Shown piece by piece: positions 26,329-36,331 of a DNA stretch of 64,000 nt. The notes below the pieces were generated by a model. That model was not told the origin of the DNA. It saw only the letters and a list, made by a program, of their open reading frames with translations, and ran no database searches. The stretch's first letter is position 1. Each line of letters starts with the position of its first letter. Both the position numbers and the translations under genes were made by a program. Source of the DNA: Novosphingobium sp. SG919 (GTDB taxonomy: Bacteria; Pseudomonadota; Alphaproteobacteria; Sphingomonadales; Sphingomonadaceae); assembly GCF_012932495.1 (NCBI RefSeq), contig NZ_JABCNG010000001.1, positions 434,001-498,000 of the forward strand. Direction: 5' to 3'.

Positions 26329-26760
26329 TCACGCCGCGCGGGCGGCGTCGCTTGCCAGCTTGTCCACCCGCTCGTTTTCGGGATGGCCATCGTGCCCCTT
26401 GACCCAGACCCACTCGATCTTGTGCGGGCGTGCCGCCGCGACCAGCGCGCGCCACAGGTCTTCGTTCTTGACCGGCTTGTTGTCGGCGGTTTTCCAGCCG
26501 CGCTTCTGCCAGCCGAAGATCCACTTGGTGATGCCGTCCAGCACATACTTGCTGTCGGTGTGCAACGTCACCTGGCAGGGCTGCGTCAGCGCTTCCAGCG
26601 CGCGGATCGCGGCCATCATTTCCATGCGGTTGTTGGTCGTCTCGCGCTCGGAACCGACCAGTTCCTTCTCGTGCTCGCCCATGCGCAGCAAGGCGCCCCA
26701 GCCACCCTTGCCGGGATTGCCCTTGCAGGCGCCGTCGGTGAAGATCGCCACGTGCTTCAT
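26329..26760 (-). CDS. rnhA: Ribonuclease HI
   Basis: A 143-residue type 1 RNase [17 protein letters not shown] contains the first catalytic Asp, [19 protein letters not shown] the catalytic Glu, [19 protein letters not shown] the second Asp and the handle region, and [18 protein letters not shown] the catalytic His and last Asp. It removes RNA from RNA:DNA hybrids (R-loops, Okazaki primers). Its start overlaps the thrB stop by 4 bases, so the two are co-translated; the ispH-thrB-rnhA order is common in alphaproteobacteria. Confidence 0.96.
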   Translation of the reverse strand: MKHVAIFTDGACKGNPGKGGWGALLRMGEHEKELVGSERETTNNRMEMMAAIRALEALTQPCQVTLHTDSKYVLDGITKWIFGWQKRGWKTADNKPVKNEDLWRALVAAARPHKIEWVWVKGHDGHPENERVDKLASDAARAA

Positions 26761-27755
26761 GCTGCAAACACGCCCGAATTGGCCGGATCGGCATAGAAGT
26801 GCAGCCGTCGGGCAAAGGCCATGGGATCCTTGCGCGTCACCAGGGCATCGGCCGGCGTGTTGAGCCAGTCATAGGCGCGGCTCATGGCAAAGCGCATGGC
26901 CGCCCCTTGCGCCAGGAGCGGCAGGGCCGCCCGTTCCTGGGCGGACAGCGTCCGCACGCTGGCATAGCCATCGAGCAGCGCCGCCGAAAGATCGGGGCGG
27001 AACGTCTCGCCGCTCGCGTCAAAGCACCACGCCGCATGCGTCACCGCCAGATCATAGGCGATCACGTCGTTGCAGGCGAAGTAGAAGTCGATCAGCCCGG
27101 TGACCGTTTCGCCCTGCATCAGCACGTTGTCGGGAAACAGATCGGCGTGGATCACGCCGCTGGGCAGGCCGGTGGGCCATTGCGCGGCCAGGCGCGGCAG
27201 ATGATCGGCCACTGTCTGCGCCAGCGCCGGATCGATGCTGGCCAACCCTTCGGGCCCGCAGGCATCGGCCAGGCGCTGCCATTCGGCCAGCCCCATGCCA
27301 TTTGCGCGGGTCGCGGGATAATCGGCGGCGGCATCGTGCAGGCTGGCCAGCGCTGCGCCCACCGCGCGGGCCTGGCCGGCGGTCGGCTCACCCAGCGAAA
27401 CACCGGGCAGGAATTCGATCAGCGCCAGCGCGCGATCCCCCCGCGGCGTTTCGACCACGCGGTAGAGATTGCCTGCGCCATCATGGATCGAGCGCGGGAC
27501 GGGGCAACCCTTGGCCGCCAGATGATCGAGCAGGCCGAGGAAATAGGGCAGGTCGGCAATCTCGATGCGGAATTCATACATCGTGAGGATGTAGCGCGTG
27601 GTGCCCCCGGGCGTGGCGGTGTCGGCCGTCTCGATCAGCCAGTTGCTGTTCGAGACGCCTTCGGCAATGCCCTTGGCGGAAACCAGGTCACCCAGGTGAT
27701 AGGGCGCGAGCAGCGCGGCCATGTCCTCCGCGCCGAGGTGGGTATAGACAGCCAT
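26757..27755 (-). CDS. thrB: Homoserine kinase (aminoglycoside-phosphotransferase fold, ThrB type II)
   Basis: A 332-residue kinase of the APH fold rather than the GHMP fold of E. coli Thr[12 protein letters not shown] is the nucleotide loop, [16 protein letters not shown] the HxDxxxDN catalytic loop, and [21 protein letters not shown] the metal-binding Asp. It phosphorylates homoserine, committing aspartate-derived carbon to threonine. A separate O-succinylhomoserine route (metZ at 53.8-55 kb) draws on the same precursor for methionine. Spacing to ispH is 12 bases and to rnhA a 4-base overlap, so ispH-thrB-rnhA is probably an operon. Confidence 0.93.
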   Translation of the reverse strand: MAVYTHLGAEDMAALLAPYHLGDLVSAKGIAEGVSNSNWLIETADTATPGGTTRYILTMYEFRIEIADLPYFLGLLDHLAAKGCPVPRSIHDGAGNLYRVVETPRGDRALALIEFLPGVSLGEPTAGQARAVGAALASLHDAAADYPATRANGMGLAEWQRLADACGPEGLASIDPALAQTVADHLPRLAAQWPTGLPSGVIHADLFPDNVLMQGETVTGLIDFYFACNDVIAYDLAVTHAAWCFDASGETFRPDLSAALLDGYASVRTLSAQERAALPLLAQGAAMRFAMSRAYDWLNTPADALVTRKDPMAFARRLHFYADPANSGVFAA

Positions 27756-27767
27756 GAGTCAGGTCTT

Positions 27768-28763
27768 TCAGCCGATCAGTTGGCGGGGCAGCTTGAACAC
27801 CATGTGCTCTTCAGCCGTGGTGATCGGCTCTTCGGCCACCTGGCGCCATTCGCCCAGCCGGGCGACCACTTCGCGCACCAAGACTTCGGGGGCAGAGGCG
27901 CCCGCCGTCAGCCCGAGGGTTTCCACCCCCTCCAGCCAGGCTGGATCGATCTCGCTCGCGCGCTGGATCAGCCGGGCGTTGGCGCCTTCGCGCTCCGCCA
28001 CTTCGACCAGGCGCAGCGAATTGGAACTGTTGGGCGCGCCGATCACCAGCACCAGTTGGCAGCGCGGCGCGATCGCCTTGACCGCGGCCTGGCGATTGGA
28101 CGTGGCATAGCAGATGTCTTCGGCGCGCGGGCCCACGATGCTGGGGAACCGGGCCTTGAGCGCGGCGACGATCTCGGCGGTGTCGTCCACCGAAAGGGTG
28201 GTCTGCGTCAGGAACGCCAGCGGCTTGTCTGCGGGGATGTCCAGCTTGGCCACTTCGTCCACCGTTTCCACCAGGGTCATGGCGCCTTCGGGCACCTGGC
28301 CCATGGTGCCGATCACTTCGGGATGGCCGCGATGGCCCACGAACAGGATGTGCCGCCCCGCTTCCACCTTGCGTTCGGCCTGGCGATGCACCTTGCTCAC
28401 CAGCGGGCAGGTGGCATCCAGCCAGTCCAGGCCGCGCTCGGTCGCGGCCACGGGCACCACCTTGGGCACGCCATGGGCGGAAAATACCACCGGCTTGCCA
28501 TCGGGCACTTCGTCCAGTTCCTCCACGAACACCGCGCCCTTGGCCTTGAGGCTGTCGACCACGAAGCGGTTGTGCACGATTTCATGGCGAACATAGACCG
28601 GCGCGCCATAGCGGTCGATCGCGCGTTCCACGATCTCGATGGCGCGGTCCACCCCGGCGCAGAAGCCGCGCGGTGCAGCGATCAGGAGATGCAGCGGCGG
28701 CAGGCCCGTATCGGGCTGCGGGGTGCTGGTGGCGGATTCCGGAAAGGTGGAGTTCATGGCCAT
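27768..28763 (-). CDS. ispH: 4-hydroxy-3-methylbut-2-enyl diphosphate reductase
   Basis: A 331-residue IspH (LytB), the last enzyme of the MEP pathway, which makes IPP and DMAPP. The three cluster-ligating cysteines are in [30 protein letters not shown] and [27 protein letters not shown] and [15 protein letters not shown] (substrate-binding His, Thr and Glu neighbourhood) are also intact. The start may be the first or second Met of MAMNST. It heads the ispH-thrB-rnhA run; the 180-base gap upstream, shared with a divergent lipoprotein gene, should hold its promoter. Confidence 0.96.
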   Translation of the reverse strand: MAMNSTFPESATSTPQPDTGLPPLHLLIAAPRGFCAGVDRAIEIVERAIDRYGAPVYVRHEIVHNRFVVDSLKAKGAVFVEELDEVPDGKPVVFSAHGVPKVVPVAATERGLDWLDATCPLVSKVHRQAERKVEAGRHILFVGHRGHPEVIGTMGQVPEGAMTLVETVDEVAKLDIPADKPLAFLTQTTLSVDDTAEIVAALKARFPSIVGPRAEDICYATSNRQAAVKAIAPRCQLVLVIGAPNSSNSLRLVEVAEREGANARLIQRASEIDPAWLEGVETLGLTAGASAPEVLVREVVARLGEWRQVAEEPITTAEEHMVFKLPRQLIG

Positions 28764-28943
28764 GCCCTTAGCAGCGCCAGACGCTCTCGTAAAACAAGCC
28801 TGCGTTTAAAACATCCCGTAAAACATGAAGGCCGTCCGGGCAGCGCCATTGCCCAAGCGGCATGGGCTGGGTAGAGGAGAGCGCTGTATTCGATCGGGCG
28901 GCGTCCCCTGCCGCCCGTGTTCGCGCCTAAGGAAGTTGCCCTG

Positions 28944-29618
28944 ATGATCGCCAAGAGCCGCCGTCTCTCGCTTGCCAAGGCCGTGATCGGCACCACTGTG
29001 CTGGCAGCTGCCCTGGCCGGCTGCGCCAAGAACAAGGGCGAACTGGTGGTGGAAGATGGCGTCGGCGTGACGGCGCTGCGCACGGCCTGCCCGCTGGTGG
29101 AAATCCCGGAAATGACGGGCGACGTCACGCTGTTCAGCGCGCCCGGCCGCACCGATTCGCAAGGTATCGACCTGGTCGCCTCGATCACCAACTTGCGTTC
29201 CACCTGCGCGGAAGGCACCGATCCGGTGAACAGCGAGGCCACGTTCGACGTCCTCGCCCGCCGCACCGACACGCGCGGCGCCCGCCATGTCGAACTGCCC
29301 TATTTCTCGGTGGTGATGCGCGGCGGCACGGCCGTGGTGGCCAAGCGCCTGGGCACCGTGGCCCTGGACTTTGCCGATGGCCAGGACCGCGCCACGGGCC
29401 ACGCCAAGGCCGCCGCCAGTGTCGATCGCGCCGCTGCCAGCCTGCCCGACGACGTGCGCCGCCGCCTGTCGCGCAAGCGCCGCGCGGGCGAGGCCGATGC
29501 CGCCGTCGATCCGCTCTCGCTGCCCGAAGTGAAGAAGGCTATCGCCTCGGCCACGTTCGAGCATCTCATCGGTTTCCAGCTCAGCGCCGCCCAGCTGGAA
29601 TACAACGCGCGCCGTTGA
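28944..29618 (+). CDS. Lipoprotein, function unknown
   Basis: A 224-residue protein with a lipoprotein signal (LAKAVIGTTVLAAALAGCAKN; LAGC lipobox). The start at 28944 is supported by AAGGAAG eight bases upstream. The mature part begins with a mostly beta region (GDVTLFSAPGRTDSQGIDLVASITNLRSTC; HVELPYFSVVMRGGTAVVAKRLGTVALDF) with cysteines at RTACPLVE and RSTCAEG, and ends in a charged helix (DDVRRRLSRKRRAGEAD). The pattern resembles alphaproteobacterial lipoproteins of unknown role. Upstream, CGTAAAACA occurs twice within 28787-28825. I do not recognise a function. Confidence 0.65.
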   Translation: MIAKSRRLSLAKAVIGTTVLAAALAGCAKNKGELVVEDGVGVTALRTACPLVEIPEMTGDVTLFSAPGRTDSQGIDLVASITNLRSTCAEGTDPVNSEATFDVLARRTDTRGARHVELPYFSVVMRGGTAVVAKRLGTVALDFADGQDRATGHAKAAASVDRAAASLPDDVRRRLSRKRRAGEADAAVDPLSLPEVKKAIASATFEHLIGFQLSAAQLEYNARR

Positions 29619-29645
29619 GGCGTTTGCTGGTGCTGACATAAAAGT

Positions 29646-29667
29646 CCCCTCCTCTTCGGAGGAGGGG
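29646..29667. terminator. UUCG-loop hairpin between convergent genes
   Basis: CCCCTCCTC-TTCG-GAGGAGGGG is a perfect 9-bp stem with a stable TTCG loop. On the minus strand it lies 31 bases past the lptD stop and is followed by ACTTTTA; on the plus strand it follows the lipoprotein gene but lacks a T-run. It probably ends lptD transcription. The trailing GGTTGGGGGCGGT resembles a dispersed intergenic repeat found in this bacterial group. Confidence 0.65.
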
Positions 29668-29697
29668 TTGGGGGCGGTGCAACCTGGCGCTTCAACC

Positions 29698-32046
29698 TCA
29701 GCGCGAACCCAGCCCGCGCAGCGAAACGCTGAACAGGAACGAGTTGCCGGCCGTGGCGTCACCCGTCGTCACGTAATCGCGCTTCCACGTCACCGACAGG
29801 TCGAAGCAATCGTCGGTATAGGCAACGCCCACGCGGTGGCGCAGCATCTGGAACCCGTCCGATCCATAAGTCGGATCGTCGGCCTTGGTGGTGAGGTTGA
29901 CCACGCCCGAGGCGAAGACCGAGAAGTAATGGGCAAAGCCCACGCGCGCGGCAGCGCGCAGTTCTTCGCGATCGCGCAGATCCTCGAACGTGATCGGAAT
30001 GTTACGGTTCAGCCGCAGATAGCCGATTTCGGCATAGGTGCGATGATCGCCGATCGTCGCGTCGATCTCGTTGCGGCGCAGGACGAAGTTGTCCTTGTCC
30101 AGGCGATAGCGATGCGTGAACTGGATGATGTCCTTGATGCGCAGGTCGGTACGGCCCACGATATCGGACAGGCGATCCGACAGGCCGGTGCCCGGCGGCA
30201 GCAGGCTCTGCTCTTCCGACAGGCGATAGCTTTGCCCAACGGTCGATGAAATGCGCCAGCCCGGCCGGGTCAGCTGCCAGTCAAAGCCATAGGTCACGCG
30301 CACGCCGTCTTCATAGCGGTCATAGCCGTTGAACCGGTTGAGCGAGAACAGGTTGGATTCGTCAAGGTCTGCCGCGCGCGAATCCTCGTTGGGGATCGAG
30401 GTGTTGCGCACATGGGGCGTGGCCACCAGTTGCACGCGCGGGGTCAGCACCTGGCTGCCGCCGAACAGGGCGCCCACCAACGGCCATTTCACGTCGATCG
30501 CGGCCGTTGCGATGCCGCGCGCCTGCCACCCGGCCACGCCGCGGTAAAGGTCCACCGTGGTCAGGGCATTGGCATCGCTGTGATAGACATCGCCGCGCAC
30601 CAGCGCGGTAAACGTCACTTCCTGGCCCATGCGGGTGATCGTGCGCAGGTCCCACTGCGCGCGGGCAAAGGCGCGCTGGGTATCCTGGCCGGCGGACCGG
30701 CTGATCGCCAGGGTATTGGCTTCCAGCTCCAGATGGCCGCCGATGCCCGGGGTGGCGATGCGATAGCGCCAGTCGAGCGCGGGGAGCGCGATCGGCACCT
30801 GGCCCTGCTCGTCGCCCACGCGCAGCGTCTGCACCGCCCAGCCGGCCAGGCTGAAATAGCTGTCGTCGCCAATGCGCTCCAGGTTGATCGAGGAACGCAG
30901 CCGGTCATCGCGGCTGATGTCATAGCGGCGCAGGAACGTGCGGTCGCTGGCATAGCGGCCATAGGCGGTCAGGCTCCAGTTCTCGTCGAACTGCAGCTTG
31001 CCATTGGCTTCCAGGTAGCCGCGCCATTGGCTGGTGCCCACGCCCGAACCGGCATCGATCGCCGAATAGACCGGAATGGCCGAGGACCGCGTGAGATAGC
31101 CGGTGATCTGGAACGCCCCGATCCCGGTCAACTGGCGATAGGTGCCCGACAGCATCGGCAAGGCGCCGGTATAGACATGGCCGGTCACCGACAGGTCCTT
31201 GTTATCGGCGATGCGCCAATAGAACGTGTCGGCAAATTCCACCCCGTTGGCGGCGGTGGAGCGGATATCGGGAATCAGCAGGCCGGTTTCGGCGCGAAAA
31301 TCGCTGGTATGCGCCAGGCCCGGCAGGGGCAGCAGCGGAATGCCGAAGACACGCAGGGTCGCGCCGGAATAGCGCACCTTCTTGGTCTTCTCGTTCCACG
31401 TCACCTTGACGGCGGTGACTTCCCAGCTCGGCTTCTTGGGGCAGCCTTCCTCGTTTTCCACCGCGCAGCCCGAAAACGCTGCGTCGTGCAAGGTGAGGTT
31501 GCCATTGCCGTCGCGCGTGCCCTCGCGCGCGGCCAGGCGCCCGCCTTCGCGCAGCACCACCAGCAGGTCCTGCATGGCGCCGGCTTTCAACTCGTCGGTC
31601 AGCTCCACCTTGTCGGTGTAAAGCACGTTGCCGCCTTCATCGACGGCGCGAATATTGCCCTGTGCCTCGATCTTGCCGGTCTTACGGTTCCACGTCACGG
31701 CGTCGGCGCGCACGGTCTGCTCGTCGCGCCGCAGCACGACATTGCCGGTCGCGGTCACCACGTCGGGATCGCTGGCATATTGCAGCTTGTCTGCCTCGAA
31801 CCGCACTTCGTCGCTTTGGGCGGTATCGGCCGATGTCCCCGTGCCGGTACCGGCGTTCGGCGCGGCGGCTGGCGGCGTGCCCACAGGGGCATCTTGCGCC
31901 TGCGCCGGCAAAGCCCAAACGCTTGCGCCAAGCCCCATGGCCCCGGCCAGCAAGGCACTGCGGGCGCTGCCAAGCGGCAGGCAACGGGAAAAATGGCGCC
32001 GATTTCGAGCAAGGAAGGGGGCGGAAAGCGGCTTAGCGGGGGACAT
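29698..32046 (-). CDS. lptD: LPS-assembly protein LptD
   Basis: About 782 residues. A signal peptide (ALLAGAMGLGASVWALPAQAQ) precedes an N-terminal OstA/LptA-like jellyroll (VRFEADKLQYASDPDVVTATGNVVLRRDEQTVRADAVTW; LYTDKVELTDELKAG), then the LptD barrel, with family blocks such as FGIPLLPLPGLAHTSDFRAETGLLIP and the LRHRVGVAYTDDCFDLSVTWKRDY near the end. With LptE it inserts lipopolysaccharide, or in sphingomonads probably LPS-like glycosphingolipid-bearing envelope components, into the outer leaflet. Cysteines in FSGCAVENEEGC and YTDDCFD may form the known disulfides. I start at 32046; 32088 is also in frame. It is divergent from pepA. Confidence 0.94.
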   Translation of the reverse strand: MSPAKPLSAPFLARNRRHFSRCLPLGSARSALLAGAMGLGASVWALPAQAQDAPVGTPPAAAPNAGTGTGTSADTAQSDEVRFEADKLQYASDPDVVTATGNVVLRRDEQTVRADAVTWNRKTGKIEAQGNIRAVDEGGNVLYTDKVELTDELKAGAMQDLLVVLREGGRLAAREGTRDGNGNLTLHDAAFSGCAVENEEGCPKKPSWEVTAVKVTWNEKTKKVRYSGATLRVFGIPLLPLPGLAHTSDFRAETGLLIPDIRSTAANGVEFADTFYWRIADNKDLSVTGHVYTGALPMLSGTYRQLTGIGAFQITGYLTRSSAIPVYSAIDAGSGVGTSQWRGYLEANGKLQFDENWSLTAYGRYASDRTFLRRYDISRDDRLRSSINLERIGDDSYFSLAGWAVQTLRVGDEQGQVPIALPALDWRYRIATPGIGGHLELEANTLAISRSAGQDTQRAFARAQWDLRTITRMGQEVTFTALVRGDVYHSDANALTTVDLYRGVAGWQARGIATAAIDVKWPLVGALFGGSQVLTPRVQLVATPHVRNTSIPNEDSRAADLDESNLFSLNRFNGYDRYEDGVRVTYGFDWQLTRPGWRISSTVGQSYRLSEEQSLLPPGTGLSDRLSDIVGRTDLRIKDIIQFTHRYRLDKDNFVLRRNEIDATIGDHRTYAEIGYLRLNRNIPITFEDLRDREELRAAARVGFAHYFSVFASGVVNLTTKADDPTYGSDGFQMLRHRVGVAYTDDCFDLSVTWKRDYVTTGDATAGNSFLFSVSLRGLGSR

Positions 32047-32148
32047 GCGGTTGCCTATCGCATTGGTCGGTCTTAACTGCAAACCCACAATTGCAGCCGG
32101 GTTTCCCTTGCGGGCAACCTGTTGCCGCTTTCGGACAGGAGTTTGATG

Positions 32149-33606
32149 ATGAACATCGTATTTGCCCCCAGCCGAACCGATCTGCCGCGCCTGGTGGGGC
32201 GGATCGTGGGCGAGGGGCCGCTGCCCGAAGGCACGCCCGCCCTGGTGGCAGAGGCCGCCGCCGCCGCGCGCTTTGCCGGCAAGCCTGGCCAGACGTTCGA
32301 AGCTTTCGTCGCCGGCCAGGCCGGCCTGTCACGCCTGGCCTTTGCCGGGGCGGGTGACCTGTCGGCCGCAGGCCGCCGCGCCGCGCTCGAACGGGCAGCC
32401 GGGGCGCTCGTCGCCAAGTACCTCACGTCGGGCGAGGAAGCGCTGGCGATCGACTTTGCCGACAGCGGCCTTTCGGCCCAGGACGCGGCCGCCGTGCTGC
32501 TCGCTGCGCGGCTGCGCTCGTGGCAGTACCTGGTCTATCGCACCCGCCTGAAGGACGAGCAGAAGCCCTCGCTCAAGACGATCGTGGCGCTGTCCGCGCC
32601 GGAAGGCACGGAAAGCGTGTGGGACATCGAAAGCGCCGTGGCCGAAGGGGTGGAATTCACCCGCGAGCTGGTTACCGAGCCGGCCAACGTGATCTATCCC
32701 GAAAGCTTCGTCGCCCGCTGCCAGGAGCGCCTGGCCGGCACCGGCGTGGAAATCGTCGTGCTCGATGAAAAGCAGATGGCCGAACTGGGCATGGGCGCGC
32801 TGCTGGGCGTGGCGCAGGGCTCGGTCAAGACGCCGCGCCTGCTCGCCATGCGCTGGAAGGGCAAGGCCGGTGCCCGTCCCACCGCGTTTGTCGGCAAAGG
32901 CGTGTGCTTTGACACCGGCGGGATCAGCATCAAGCCCGCCGCCGGGATGGAAGACATGAAGTGGGACATGGGCGGGGCAGCCGCCGTTGCCGGCACCATG
33001 CTCACCCTGGCACGACGCAAGGCAGAAGCCGATGTGATCGGCGTGTGCGGCCTGGTGGAAAACATGCCCGACGGCAATGCCCAGCGCCCCGGTGACGTGG
33101 TCACCAGCATGAACGGCCAGACGATCGAAGTGATCAACACCGACGCCGAAGGCCGCCTGGTGCTGTGCGACGCGCTGACCTGGGTGCAAAAGGAATACCA
33201 GCCGGCCACGATCGTGGACCTGGCCACCCTGACCGGCGCGATCATCATTTCGCTGGGTCACGAGCACGCCGGGATGTTTGCCAACGACGATCTGCTGGCA
33301 AGCCAGCTCGATGCCGCGGGCAAGGCCTGTGGCGACACGCTGTGGCGCATGCCGATCGGCCCGGCCTATGACAAGCTGATCGACAGCCCGATTGCCGACA
33401 TGAAGAACGTGGGGCCGCGTTATGGCGGGTCGATCACGGCGGCGCAGTTCCTCGCGCGCTTCATCGACAAGGGGGTGGCCTGGGCGCACCTCGACATCGC
33501 CGGCACGGTGTGGATCGACAAGGCCGGCGCCACGCACGACAAGGGCGCCACCGGCTTTGGCGTGCGCCTGCTCGACCGCTACGTGCGCGACGTGCTGGAA
33601 GCCTGA
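32149..33606 (+). CDS. pepA: Leucyl aminopeptidase (M17)
   Basis: A 485-residue cytosolic aminopeptidase. [34 protein letters not shown] carries metal-binding Lys and Asp residues, and [14 protein letters not shown] is the family signature with the catalytic Asp/Glu/Arg. It trims N-terminal residues from peptides using two metal ions; E. coli PepA also binds DNA. I chose the second of two adjacent ATGs because AGGAG at 32137-32141 is 7 bases before it. It starts a plus-strand unit with a DUF2256 gene, holC and ndk, an order frequent in sphingomonads. Confidence 0.95.
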   Translation: MNIVFAPSRTDLPRLVGRIVGEGPLPEGTPALVAEAAAAARFAGKPGQTFEAFVAGQAGLSRLAFAGAGDLSAAGRRAALERAAGALVAKYLTSGEEALAIDFADSGLSAQDAAAVLLAARLRSWQYLVYRTRLKDEQKPSLKTIVALSAPEGTESVWDIESAVAEGVEFTRELVTEPANVIYPESFVARCQERLAGTGVEIVVLDEKQMAELGMGALLGVAQGSVKTPRLLAMRWKGKAGARPTAFVGKGVCFDTGGISIKPAAGMEDMKWDMGGAAAVAGTMLTLARRKAEADVIGVCGLVENMPDGNAQRPGDVVTSMNGQTIEVINTDAEGRLVLCDALTWVQKEYQPATIVDLATLTGAIIISLGHEHAGMFANDDLLASQLDAAGKACGDTLWRMPIGPAYDKLIDSPIADMKNVGPRYGGSITAAQFLARFIDKGVAWAHLDIAGTVWIDKAGATHDKGATGFGVRLLDRYVRDVLEA

Positions 33607-33610
33607 ACCC

Positions 33611-33769
33611 ATGCCCAGGATGCGGCGCAAGTCTGACCTGCCAAGCAAGACCTGCGCCGCATGCGGCCTGCCGTTCACCTGGCGCAAGAAATGGGAGCGG
33701 GACTGGGACAACGTGCGCTATTGTTCCGACCGCTGCCGGCGCGCAAAGGGCGGGGCGGGGGCGGTCTAG
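33611..33769 (+). CDS. DUF2256 small zinc-ribbon-like protein
   Basis: A 52-residue protein, [19 protein letters not shown] followed by [25 protein letters not shown]. The CxxC and CxxxC pairs are the pattern of the DUF2256 family, thought to bind zinc; its function is unknown. It begins 4 bases after the pepA stop codon and sits between pepA and holC, so it is part of that transcript. Similar proteins are often found beside cryptochrome or deoxyribodipyrimidine photolyase-related genes in other bacteria, but here that gene is 13 kb away. Confidence 0.8.
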   Translation: MPRMRRKSDLPSKTCAACGLPFTWRKKWERDWDNVRYCSDRCRRAKGGAGAV

Positions 33770-33811
33770 GCCGCCAACAATCCGCAACGCCATGCGCAAA
33801 AAGGAAAAACC

Positions 33812-34243
33812 ATGCGCGTCGATTTCTACCAGTTGTCCCGCGATCCGGCCGAACTGGTCGTGCCGCTGATCGCGCGCAACACGCTGGGCGCGGGGGAGCG
33901 GCTGCTCGTGGTTTCGGAAGACGATGCGCAACTCGACCGCATCGGCGAGGCGTTGTGGACGCGTCTGCCCGATACGTTCCTAGCCAACGGCCGCGCCGGA
34001 GGGCCGCACGATGCGCGCCAGCCGATCCTGCTCTCCACGGCGGTGGAGCCGGCCAATGGCGCGCAGTTCGTGGCCCTGGCCGATGGCGGCTGGCGCGAGA
34101 GCGAAGCGGCGCGCGTGTTCCTGCTGTTCCCGCCCGACCGCATCGACGAAGCGCGCGCCACCTGGCGCCTGCTGGGCACGCGCGAGGGGGTAGAGCGCAA
34201 GTATTGGCGCCAGGATGGCGGCAAGTGGCGCGAAGGACCGTAA
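33812..34243 (+). CDS. holC: DNA polymerase III subunit chi
   Basis: A 143-residue protein, MRVDFYQLSRDPAELVVPLIARNTL, followed by LLVVSEDDAQLDRIGEALWTRLPDTFLANG, matching HolC (chi) of alphaproteobacteria. Chi links the clamp-loader complex to single-stranded DNA-binding protein. The conserved FLPH-like element is replaced by FLANG, and PILLSTAVEPANGAQFVALADG and EARATWRLLGTREGVERKYWRQ cover the C-terminal SSB-contact region. It has AAGGAAAAACC before its start and lies between the DUF2256 gene and ndk. Confidence 0.92.
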   Translation: MRVDFYQLSRDPAELVVPLIARNTLGAGERLLVVSEDDAQLDRIGEALWTRLPDTFLANGRAGGPHDARQPILLSTAVEPANGAQFVALADGGWRESEAARVFLLFPPDRIDEARATWRLLGTREGVERKYWRQDGGKWREGP

Positions 34244-34327
34244 GTTTTGCCCCGCGCCTTGCGGATGCAGCCCATTCCGGCTAGGGGCGCGCCCAAAGCA
34301 ACGCCCACCTTTGCAAGGAATGCAACC

Positions 34328-34750
34328 ATGGCGGTTACCCGCACCTTTTCGATCATCAAGCCCGATGCCACCCGCCGCAACCTGACCGGCGCGGTCACCA
34401 AGATGCTGGAAGAAGCCGGCCTGCGCGTCGTCGCGTCCAAGCGCATCCAGATGACCCAGGAACAGGCCGAAGGCTTCTATGGCGTGCACCGCGAACGCCC
34501 GTTCTTCGGTGACCTGGTCTCGTTCATGACCAGCGGCCCCGTGGTCGTCCAAGTCCTGGAAGGCGAAGACGCCGTGAAGCGCAACCGCGACATCATGGGC
34601 GCCACCAACCCGGCCAATGCCGATGCCGGCACGATCCGCAAGGAACTGGCCGAATCGATCGAAGCCAACACCGTCCACGGCTCGGACTCGGAAGAAAACG
34701 CCGCGATCGAAATCGCGTTCTTCTTCAAGCCCGAAGAAATCGTCGGCTAA
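34328..34750 (+). CDS. ndk: Nucleoside diphosphate kinase
   Basis: A 140-residue Ndk. [18 protein letters not shown] and the active-site block [32 protein letters not shown] contain the Ndk signature with the phosphorylated His (N-x-x-H-G-S-D). It equilibrates nucleoside di- and triphosphates. The start at 34328 is chosen because AAGGAATGC precedes it; the frame upstream to 34247 is not family-like. It closes the pepA-DUF2256-holC-ndk unit and is followed by a repeat element and a strong terminator. Confidence 0.96.
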   Translation: MAVTRTFSIIKPDATRRNLTGAVTKMLEEAGLRVVASKRIQMTQEQAEGFYGVHRERPFFGDLVSFMTSGPVVVQVLEGEDAVKRNRDIMGATNPANADAGTIRKELAESIEANTVHGSDSEENAAIEIAFFFKPEEIVG

Positions 34751-34759
34751 CCAGCCGAT

Positions 34760-34812
34760 CCTCCCCCTCGCAGAGGGGGAGGGGGACCGCCGCGCCGCGG
34801 TGGTGGAGGGGG
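34760..34812. repeat. Dispersed intergenic G/C-rich repeat with two hairpins
   Basis: TCCCCCTC-gca-GAGGGGGA (34762-34780) forms an 8-bp hairpin, followed by ACCGC...GCGGT (34786-34801) and GGTGGAGGGGG. This pattern (a pyrimidine/purine-rich inverted repeat plus a GGTGGAGGGG tail) is a familiar dispersed intergenic element in sphingomonads and relatives; the hairpin at 29646 looks related. No transposase is nearby. Confidence 0.5.
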
Positions 34813-34825
34813 CAAGACCCCAAAC

Positions 34826-34860
34826 AAAAAACCTCCCGCCGTTGGGTCGGGAGGTTTTTT
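34826..34860. terminator. Strong bidirectional intrinsic terminator
   Basis: AAAAAACCTCCCG (34826-34838) and CGGGAGGTTTTTT (34848-34860) are perfect inverted copies separated by 9 bases. The T-runs at each end make it effective on both strands, between the convergent ndk and cls genes. Confidence 0.93.
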
Positions 34861-34864
34861 GTTG

Positions 34865-36298
34865 TCACAGCAGCGGGCTCATCATCGCCAGCAGGTTGCG
34901 CCACAGCCGTTTGACCAGCGGGGTGCGTGCCGCCATGTCCGGGGTGATCGCTCTGCTCTGCGCCAACCATTCGCGTTGCTGCGCGGCCAGGGCGCGGGCG
35001 AGGTCGGCATCGGCGAACAGGATGTTGTTTTCGAAATTCAGCTCGAAACTGCGCCGGTCCAGGTTGGCCGAGCCAATGATGCCGGCACTGTCATCGGCCA
35101 CCATGGTCTTGGCGTGGAGCAGGCCGGGCTCGAACTCAAAGATCGCGACGCCCGCCTCCAGCAACGAGGGGTAGGAACTGCGGCTGGCCGCGGCCACGAA
35201 GCGGCTATCATTGCGGCGCGGCACGATCAGCGTCACGGCCACGCCGCGCCGGCCGGCGCTGACCAGGGCAGACAGCACTTGTTCGCCCGGCACGAAATAG
35301 GGCGTGGTGATCGTCAGGCTGCGCCGCGCGGCATGGATCAGCGCGGCAAAGCAGGCGTTCATCGCGCCATAGGCCACGGTCGGCCCCGTGCCGATGGCCT
35401 GGGCCACGATCCCGTCCGTGCCAGGGGGCAGGGGGGCTGCGAGCAGGGCCGACAGATCGTCGCCTCCTTCGGCCATCCAGTCTGCGGCAAACAGGAACTG
35501 CCACTGCCGCGCGATCGGGCCTTCCCAGCGGGTCATCACGTCAACCCAGGGGGCAAAGCGCGGCTTGATGCGAAATTCGGGATCGGCGGCGTTCTGGCTG
35601 CCGCACCAGGCGATGGCGTTGTCCACGATCAGCGCCTTGCGGTGGTTGCGCAAGTCCACCCGCCCACGGATCAGGGTCCAGGCGAGGTTGCCCACTGGCA
35701 GTGCCTCGCGCGCGTCCACACCCGCGCTGCGCATGGCTTGCCAATGGGCCGAGCGCAGGAAGCGTCGCGAACCCAGGGCATCGGCCAGCACGCGCACCGC
35801 CACGCCGCGCTGGCCGGCGCGGATCAGCGCCTGTGCCAGGGCGGCGCCGCTGTCATCGTCCAGCCAGATATAGAAGCACACGTGCACGCTGGCCTGTGCG
35901 GCATCGATATCGGCGATCATCCCGGCAATTGCGGCGCGGTTGTCGGCCGCCAGCGTGGCGCTGTTGCCGGTGGTGGCGGAAAGCCCGTTGACCGCCGCGG
36001 CCAGGGCAAAAGATGGTTGCCACGGGGTGGCCGCAACAGTGGCCGGCCCGGCCGGATCGGCCGGTGGGCGCGGCAGGGCGGCTTCCACGGCCAGGCCATG
36101 CAGCCTTCGGCGGCGGATCAGGCGGGTATCACCCCACAGGATATAGGCGGGAATGCCCAGGCCGGGCAGCACCATGACCACCACCAGCCAGGCCAGGCGC
36201 GAGGCCGGATCGCGGTGCGGCCGCAGCACCACCCGCAAGAGCGTGGCCGCTTCGGCCAGGGTGGCCAAGGCCAGGAAGATCCAGTGGTAAATGGTCAC
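34865..36298 (-). CDS. cls: Cardiolipin synthase (phospholipase D family)
   Basis: A 477-residue ClsA-type protein: two N-terminal membrane segments (IFLALATLAEAATLLRVVL; LAWLVVVMVLPGLGIPAYIL) and two phospholipase D domains. The first HKD motif is DLRNHRKALIVDNAIAWCGSQN and the second LLHAKTMVADDSAGIIGSAN, both intact. It condenses two phosphatidylglycerols, or phosphatidylglycerol with phosphatidylethanolamine, into cardiolipin at the inner membrane. The gene ends 5 bases from the terminator it shares with ndk, and is 33 bases from the upstream MFS gene. Confidence 0.92.
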   Translation of the reverse strand: MTIYHWIFLALATLAEAATLLRVVLRPHRDPASRLAWLVVVMVLPGLGIPAYILWGDTRLIRRRRLHGLAVEAALPRPPADPAGPATVAATPWQPSFALAAAVNGLSATTGNSATLAADNRAAIAGMIADIDAAQASVHVCFYIWLDDDSGAALAQALIRAGQRGVAVRVLADALGSRRFLRSAHWQAMRSAGVDAREALPVGNLAWTLIRGRVDLRNHRKALIVDNAIAWCGSQNAADPEFRIKPRFAPWVDVMTRWEGPIARQWQFLFAADWMAEGGDDLSALLAAPLPPGTDGIVAQAIGTGPTVAYGAMNACFAALIHAARRSLTITTPYFVPGEQVLSALVSAGRRGVAVTLIVPRRNDSRFVAAASRSSYPSLLEAGVAIFEFEPGLLHAKTMVADDSAGIIGSANLDRRSFELNFENNILFADADLARALAAQQREWLAQSRAITPDMAARTPLVKRLWRNLLAMMSPLL

Positions 36299-36331
36299 GG
36301 CGGGCTTCGTCCCACCCCCGCGCCGGTTTGT

